A stretch of DNA of 11,138 nucleotides from the NCBI GenBank assembly GCA_937915565.1, contig CALDMH010000134.1, forward strand, positions 1-11,138. Reading direction: 5' to 3'. The notes below the pieces were generated by a model. The model was not told the DNA's origin. It saw only the letters and a list, made by a program, of their open reading frames with translations, and ran no database searches. The position numbers and the translations under genes are program-made. This DNA is from an uncultured Clostridia bacterium. GTDB taxonomy: Bacteria; Bacillota; Clostridia; Christensenellales; Borkfalkiaceae. Shown here piece by piece: positions 7,263-11,138 of the stretch; the first letter of the stretch is position 1, and each line of letters opens with the position of its first letter.

Positions 7263-8867
7263 ATGAACTACTACATTCACTCCCTGCTTTTATTACCGGA
7301 CGGTGCGTGGATAGGCATCGTTGCGGCTTGCGTCGTAGTATTCGGCATTGTAGGTTTTTTTATCGGCAGAGCGATTTCCGAAAAAATCAGAAAAGCCAAA
7401 ATTGAAACCGCCGAAGCTGTTATAGCGAAAATGAAAGAGGAAGCCGAACAGGAATGTAAGGCAATCAAAAAAGAGGCTATACTCGAAGCAAAAGAGCAGG
7501 AAATCAAACTTCGTAACGATTTTGAACGCGATACGAGGGAGAAAAAAGCAGAATTACAAAGAGCGGAACAAAGAATCAACCAAAAAGAGGAACTCCTGAA
7601 CAAGAAAGACAGTAGTCTTTTGAAGCAAAAAGAGGAACTCGAACAACAGAAGAAAGACCTTGACAAAAAGGTCGCTTCCATTCAGGCCAAACAGGAGAAA
7701 ATCGACCAGCAATACGAGAGCGTCGTTCAGAAACTCGAAGAAATTTCCGGTCTTTCCAAGGAGGAAGCCAAGAAACAACTTACCGAAACCATTCTCGACG
7801 ACACGAGAAAAGACGTTGCTATGCAGGTTCGCAGTATGGAGCAGGAGGCTAAGGACGAAGCCGATAAAAAGGCAAAAGACATCATAAGCCTTGCCATTCA
7901 AAAATGTTGCACGGACCACGCTTCCGAAATTACCGTTTCGGTCGTTCCTCTTCCGAGCGACGATATGAAGGCTCGTATCATCGGAAGAGAGGGTAGAAAT
8001 ATCAGGGCTCTCGAAAACGCTACGGGTATCGAACTTATTATCGACGATACTCCCGAAGTGGTAATTCTTTCCGGATTCGACCCCGTAAGAAGAGAAGTTG
8101 CGAGAATCGCGCTTGAAAAGCTTATCGCCGACGGAAGAATTCATCCCGCAAGAATCGAAGAAACTGTCGAAAAAGTCAAGAAAGAACTCGACGTCCAAAT
8201 TAAAGAGGCCGGCGAAGCGGCTATGTTCGAGGTCGGTTTGTTCGGTATTCACCCCGAACTTATCAAACTCCTCGGCAGACTTAAATTCAGAACCAGTTAC
8301 GGTCAGAACGTTTTGCAGCACTCGCTTGAAGTTTCTCACCTTGCAGGCTTGATGGCCGCCGAACTCGGCGTGGACGTAAATCTCGCCAAACGCGGAGGAT
8401 TGCTTCACGATATAGGTAAAGCGGTTGACTTTGAAGTTGAGGGAACTCACATTCAAATCGGCGTTGACCTTGCGAAGAAGTACAAGGAAAACAAAAACGT
8501 CATCAACTGTATTCAGGCGCACCACGGCGACGTAGAGCCGAAATGTATCGAAGCAGTACTCGTTCAGGCCGCTGACGCCATTTCCGGCGCAAGACCGGGA
8601 GCAAGACGCGAAACGAGTACTAACTACATCAAGAGGCTCGAACAGCTCGAAACAATCTCCTCGCAGTTCAAAGGCGTTGAAAAGGCTTTTGCGATTCAGG
8701 CGGGCAGAGAAGTCAGAGTTATGGTTAAACCCGACCAAATCGACGATAACCAAGCAATGTTCCTCGCGAAAGATATTGCGAAGAAGATTGAAAGCGAACT
8801 CGAATATCCCGGGCAAATCAAAGTCAACGTTATCAGAGAATGGCGTTGCGTCGAATACGCTAAATAA
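7263..8867 (+). CDS. rny: Ribonuclease Y
   Basis: A membrane-anchored endoribonuclease of 534 residues that starts bulk mRNA decay in Firmicutes and organises the degradosome-like network. All four parts are visible. There is one N-terminal membrane helix (about 15-37). A long charged coiled coil follows (about 40-210, rich in E, K and Q). The KH RNA-binding domain carries GREGRNIRALENATG at 241-255. The HD domain has H353 (LQHSLE), H382-D383 (GLLHDIGKAVD), H420-H421 (QAHHGD) and D438 (AADAISGARPGARRE). The C-terminus (GQIKVNVIREWR) is typical. The family is usually about 510-520 residues; the slight excess is in the N-terminus and coiled coil. GGGAGG (7251-7256) sets the start. It has its own promoter and two terminators behind it, so it is a single-gene unit. 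Confidence 0.98.
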   Translation: MNYYIHSLLLLPDGAWIGIVAACVVVFGIVGFFIGRAISEKIRKAKIETAEAVIAKMKEEAEQECKAIKKEAILEAKEQEIKLRNDFERDTREKKAELQRAEQRINQKEELLNKKDSSLLKQKEELEQQKKDLDKKVASIQAKQEKIDQQYESVVQKLEEISGLSKEEAKKQLTETILDDTRKDVAMQVRSMEQEAKDEADKKAKDIISLAIQKCCTDHASEITVSVVPLPSDDMKARIIGREGRNIRALENATGIELIIDDTPEVVILSGFDPVRREVARIALEKLIADGRIHPARIEETVEKVKKELDVQIKEAGEAAMFEVGLFGIHPELIKLLGRLKFRTSYGQNVLQHSLEVSHLAGLMAAELGVDVNLAKRGGLLHDIGKAVDFEVEGTHIQIGVDLAKKYKENKNVINCIQAHHGDVEPKCIEAVLVQAADAISGARPGARRETSTNYIKRLEQLETISSQFKGVEKAFAIQAGREVRVMVKPDQIDDNQAMFLAKDIAKKIESELEYPGQIKVNVIREWRCVEYAK

Positions 8868-8888
8868 AAGCATTTATTTTCGGCTGGC

Positions 8889-8922
8889 ATACCGTTGCGA
8901 AATTTTTCGCAACGGTATTTTT
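8889..8922 (+). terminator. First terminator after rny
   Basis: A perfect 13-base-pair stem: ATACCGTTGCGAA (8889-8901) pairs with TTCGCAACGGTAT (8906-8918) around a four-base loop, followed by a run of T to 8922. It lies 21 bases after the rny stop. Confidence 0.92.
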
Positions 8923-8936
8923 ATATATTCTTTAAC

Positions 8937-8960
8937 GACTGCCGCGAGGCGGTCTTTTTT
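8937..8960 (+). terminator. Second, tandem terminator after rny
   Basis: GACTGCC (8937-8943) pairs with GGCGGTC (8948-8954), with one G-U pair, around a GCGA (GNRA-type) loop, followed directly by six T (8955-8960). It starts 15 bases after the first terminator's T-tract and adds a second barrier ahead of the sporulation operon. Confidence 0.85.
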
Positions 8961-9077
8961 ATTTAATGAACCCGATACAAAACGTTAAATCGAACTTGCC
9001 AAAATAAGCCAAAAATCGACCGACGTACCCATAATATTCGGCTTCGTTTGTGGTAACATTTTTTCGTGAGGTGAAGT
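8961..9077 (+). promoter_or_regulatory. Upstream region of the spoIIA operon, promoter not identified
   Basis: In Bacillus this operon is driven by sigma-H with phosphorylated Spo0A. Here I see no good sigma-H promoter (AGGA-type -35 with GAAT -10) and no full 0A box (TGTCGAA). The closest matches are AAATCGAA (8987-8994) and TTCGGCT (9037-9043). GCCAAAA occurs twice, at 8998-9004 and 9008-9014, exactly ten bases apart, which could mark a protein-binding site. GAGGTGA (9068-9074) is the Shine-Dalgarno of spoIIAA. The control region must be in these 117 bases because two terminators precede it. Confidence 0.35.
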
Positions 9078-9386
9078 ATGGAAATAAAATACGCTCAATC
9101 GAAAGGAAAGCTTTACATATATTTAAGCGGAGAACTTGACGAATATACTGCCAGATACGCAAAATCCGAAATTGAAAGCGCAATCGCTTCATCGGGCAAT
9201 ATAAGTTGCGTCGTTTTCAATTTTTCAAAAACGACGTTTATGGACAGTACGGGAATCGGCGTTTTGCTCGGAAGATATAAAATTCTGAAAAAAGTCGGAA
9301 TACCGATATATATCCAAAGCCCGAGCGTCAGTATAAACAAGATATTGCAAATATCCGGAATATACGAAATAATGCCTAAAATATAA
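9078..9386 (+). CDS. spoIIAA: Anti-sigma F factor antagonist SpoIIAA
   Basis: A STAS-domain protein of 102 residues. Unphosphorylated, it binds SpoIIAB and frees sigma-F in the forespore; SpoIIAB inactivates it by phosphorylation, and SpoIIE restores it. The switch motif FMDSTGIGVLLGRYK (54-68) places the phosphorylated serine at S57, matching Ser58 of B. subtilis. The N-terminal strand pair with SGELDEYTA (17-25) is typical. It is about 15 residues shorter than the Bacillus protein, the loss being at the C-terminus. GAGGTGA lies three bases ahead of the ATG. It is the first gene of the three-gene spoIIA operon; spoIIAB follows after 17 bases. Confidence 0.95.
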   Translation: MEIKYAQSKGKLYIYLSGELDEYTARYAKSEIESAIASSGNISCVVFNFSKTTFMDSTGIGVLLGRYKILKKVGIPIYIQSPSVSINKILQISGIYEIMPKI

Positions 9387-9403
9387 TACGGAGCAAATAA
9401 AAT

Positions 9404-9829
9404 ATGAAAAATAGAATGTTGATAAAATTCGATTCTGTATCTGAAAACGAGGGATTTGCAAGAAACGTTATAGCGTCTTTTCTTTTGCCGTTAAACCCCG
9501 GGATAGGCGAACTTACGGACGTTAAAACGGCCGTATCGGAGGCGGTTACGAACGCTATCGTACACGGTTATCCGGACACGGTCGGCGAGGTTACGATGCT
9601 TGCCGAAACCGACGGCGAAAGCGTACATATCGTTATCTCGGACAGCGGAGTGGGCATAGACGACCTTGAAGCGGCTTTGGAGCCGTTTTATACGACGAAA
9701 CCCGACGACGAGCGTTCCGGAATGGGATTCACGATTATAAAGACCTTTATGGACGAAGTTAAAGTGATTTCCAAGCAAAACGTGGGAACAATCGTCGATA
9801 TGACTAAACGTCTTACTTCCGTTGCCTGA
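9404..9829 (+). CDS. spoIIAB: Anti-sigma F factor / serine kinase SpoIIAB
   Basis: A GHKL-fold protein of 141 residues that holds sigma-F inactive and phosphorylates SpoIIAA with ATP. The ATP-binding boxes are clear: N box SEAVTNAIVHGY (45-56, with E46 and N50), G1 box SDSGVGI (79-85, with D80) and G2 box RSGMGFTII (104-112). The segment PFYTTKPDDERSGMGF (94-109), the ATP-lid region, is almost identical in pattern to the Bacillus protein. Length matches the family. A modest CGGAG precedes the ATG by about nine bases. sigF follows after 14 bases, the standard order. Confidence 0.97.
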   Translation: MKNRMLIKFDSVSENEGFARNVIASFLLPLNPGIGELTDVKTAVSEAVTNAIVHGYPDTVGEVTMLAETDGESVHIVISDSGVGIDDLEAALEPFYTTKPDDERSGMGFTIIKTFMDEVKVISKQNVGTIVDMTKRLTSVA

Positions 9830-9843
9830 AAGGGAGTTTTCAG

Positions 9844-10566
9844 ATGCTTGAAGCGGAACAAACCGTTTATTACTTACGAAAAGCCAAAAAAGGCGACAAA
9901 AAGGCCGCCGAAGTTTTGCTTGAACATAATTCGCTTTTAATAAAGAGTATTATCCGCAGATTTAAAAACAAAGGCGTCGATTACGACGACCTTTACCAGC
10001 TCGGTTGCGTGGGGTTTTTAAAGGCAATAAAGAATTTCGACGAAAAATTCGGAGTCGTCTTTTCGACTTACGCCGTGCCGATGATACTCGGAGAGGTGAA
10101 AAGATTTCTTCGCGACGACGGTTGTATTAAAGTTTCGCGAATAATCAAAGCGCAGGCCACTAAAATAAATCGGTTCGTCGAAGAATATAGCTGTAAAACG
10201 GGAGAATCACCTTCTGTGGACGAAATTTCGGCGGCTCTTTCTATGGACAGGGAAGACGTCGTTTTGGCTCTCGACAGCTCTAAAATGCCCGTATCGCTGT
10301 ATGACGCGCTCGGTGAAAACAACGGCGACAAAAAAACCGAACTCATCGACAGGATTCCGTCGGAAGAAAAAGAAGAAGATATGATTGACAAAATCCTTCT
10401 TAAAAGTATGATTGAAAAGCTTCCGCCGAGAGAGAAAAAAGTAATCATAATGCGTTATTACAGGGATAACACTCAAAGCGAGATAGCCGAAGCTCTCGGA
10501 GTTTCGCAGGTGCAGGTTTCGAGAATCGAAAATAAAATCATAGAGTCTTTCAAAAAGCAAATTTAA
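9844..10566 (+). CDS. sigF: RNA polymerase sigma-F factor (SpoIIAC)
   Basis: The first forespore-specific sigma factor, 240 residues, of the SigB/SigF/SigG group. Region 2 (about 46-93) holds DYDDLYQLGCVGFLKAIKNF and FSTYAVPMILGEVKRFLRDDG. Region 3 covers about 97-155. Region 4 (188-236) ends in the recognition helix SEIAEALGVSQVQVSRIEN. SigF and SigG look alike; the position directly after spoIIAB makes this SigF. AGGGAG (9831-9836) sets the start. No clear terminator follows, so transcripts may run into trmB. The neighbours are not the spoVA genes seen after sigF in Bacillus. Confidence 0.96.
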   Translation: MLEAEQTVYYLRKAKKGDKKAAEVLLEHNSLLIKSIIRRFKNKGVDYDDLYQLGCVGFLKAIKNFDEKFGVVFSTYAVPMILGEVKRFLRDDGCIKVSRIIKAQATKINRFVEEYSCKTGESPSVDEISAALSMDREDVVLALDSSKMPVSLYDALGENNGDKKTELIDRIPSEEKEEDMIDKILLKSMIEKLPPREKKVIIMRYYRDNTQSEIAEALGVSQVQVSRIENKIIESFKKQI

Positions 10567-10608
10567 TCGCAATTAGAGATAACAAATGGAATTTTTAGGC
10601 TTTTTTTC

Positions 10609-10638
10609 TTGACTTTTTCATTTTTAAAAGTTTATAAT
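10609..10638 (+). promoter_or_regulatory. Near-consensus sigma-A promoter of trmB
   Basis: TTGACT (10609-10614) and a perfect TATAAT (10633-10638) are 18 bases apart, in a T-rich context. The first transcribed base is expected about seven bases after the -10, at or near 10645, which is the A of the trmB ATG. A promoter here lets trmB be expressed in growing cells, independently of the sporulation operon. Confidence 0.75.
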
Positions 10639-10644
10639 TTTAAT

Positions 10645-11138
10645 ATGAGAATGAGAAGAAAAAGCCGTTTGGACGAGCGTGTTGCCGCCTGCGGGAAGCA
10701 TCTTTTAAGGATTGAAAACGAGGATTTTTATTCGACGCCCGTCGAAAAGAGATACGATTTAATCGATTTTGGCGAAGTTTTCGGAAATAACGCTCCCGTT
10801 ATGCTTGAAATAGGTTGCGGAAAAGGCGGGTTTGCTTTTGAACACGCAAAGAGGTATCCCGAAATAAATCTTATAGCCGTCGAAAAAATCAGTAACGTGG
10901 TTATCGAGGCAATCGAAAAAGCCGACGCGGAAAACACTCCGAACCTTGTGTTTTTAAACGTCGGGGCGGAGAATTTGCCGTTTTATTTAAAACCGCACTC
11001 GATTTCGCGTATTTATCTCAATTTTTCTTGTCCGTATCCTAAATTTACTTACCGAAACAGGCGACTTACCTATTTCAGGTATCTTGAAATTTACAAAACG
11101 TTGCTTAAAGAGGGTGGTGAAATTCGCTTAAAAACCGA
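10645..11138 (+). CDS. trmB: tRNA (guanine-N7-)-methyltransferase TrmB (3' end cut by window)
   Basis: An SAM-dependent enzyme that makes m7G46 in tRNA. The first 164 codons are present, of a protein usually near 210 residues. Motif I is LEIGCGKGGFAFEHAKRYP (54-72), followed by the acidic LIAVEK (76-81). RRLTYFRYLEIYKTLLKEGG (139-158) is the family's characteristic helix. The block that normally reads NFSDPWPKKRHxKRRL is NFSCPYPKFTYRNRRL (126-141), so the aspartate is cysteine; this may be a lineage variant. The MRMRRK start at 10645 is typical; the second ATG at 10651 would clip it. No Shine-Dalgarno precedes either, and the promoter lies immediately upstream, pointing to a leaderless mRNA. 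Confidence 0.93.
   Translation, partial: MRMRRKSRLDERVAACGKHLLRIENEDFYSTPVEKRYDLIDFGEVFGNNAPVMLEIGCGKGGFAFEHAKRYPEINLIAVEKISNVVIEAIEKADAENTPNLVFLNVGAENLPFYLKPHSISRIYLNFSCPYPKFTYRNRRLTYFRYLEIYKTLLKEGGEIRLKT

Noticed and set aside
7554..8873. A 439-codon open frame on the - strand opposite rny
   Set aside because: It mirrors the well-supported rny coding frame, has low-complexity F/L-rich translation, and has no Shine-Dalgarno or recognisable domain.
9051..9059. TGGTAACAT as an extended -10 for spoIIAA
   Set aside because: The predicted start would fall at about 9066, inside or next to the Shine-Dalgarno, and no -35 is present at proper spacing.
8959..9192. A 77-codon - strand frame crossing the spoIIAA start
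   Set aside because: No ribosome site or domain, and it overlaps the spoIIAA control region and coding start.
10601..10607. T7 run as a sigF terminator
   Set aside because: No stable stem precedes it on either strand; it looks like the T-rich flank of the trmB promoter.
1..11138. Search for CRISPR, tRNA/rRNA, transposase, integrase, phage or defence genes
   Set aside because: No repeat-spacer pattern, cloverleaf, transposase or phage-like protein was seen; the gene content is core genome throughout.

Overview
The window is a moderately AT-rich stretch of bacterial chromosome from an endospore-forming member of the Firmicutes, most likely a Clostridia-type anaerobe. The strongest evidence is a complete spoIIAA-spoIIAB-sigF operon. 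RNase Y (rny), the clostridial form of M18 aminopeptidase (apeA), PepT and a clostridial-looking TrmB agree with this. All nine genes lie on the + strand and no coding frame on the - strand is convincing. I see no tRNA, rRNA, CRISPR array, insertion sequence or phage gene.

Layout: (1) 10-2016, a four-helix membrane protein whose middle resembles an M48 (HtpX-like) peptidase that has lost its zinc-binding motif, followed by a TPR-like C-terminal half. (2) 2133-7152, a tightly packed transcription unit with its own extended -10 promoter and a hairpin at the start of its leader: apeA, an HD-domain phosphohydrolase, pepT and a dxs-type gene. The first two junctions are ATGA overlaps and the third a 3-base gap; a strong intrinsic terminator ends the unit. 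(3) 7164-8960, rny with its own promoter, a terminator-like hairpin in its leader and two terminators in tandem behind it. (4) 9078-10566, the sporulation operon. (5) 10609-end, trmB, cut by the window edge, with a near-consensus promoter placed so that transcription should start at, or next to, the A of the ATG.

How the genes work together: SpoIIAA, SpoIIAB and SigF are the partner-switching module that confines sigma-F activity to the forespore. apeA and pepT act in the last steps of cytoplasmic peptide breakdown, and DXS makes the isoprenoid precursor DXP. RNase Y starts mRNA decay at the membrane. The co-transcription of peptidases, an HD hydrolase and DXS has no obvious metabolic logic.

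The window is mainly core genome. I found no convincing new multi-gene system. The items most worth a second look are the M48-like protein without metal ligands, the leader hairpins of apeA and rny, the likely leaderless trmB, and unusual motif residues in DXS (GDA for GDG) and TrmB (NFSCPYPK for NFSDPWPK).
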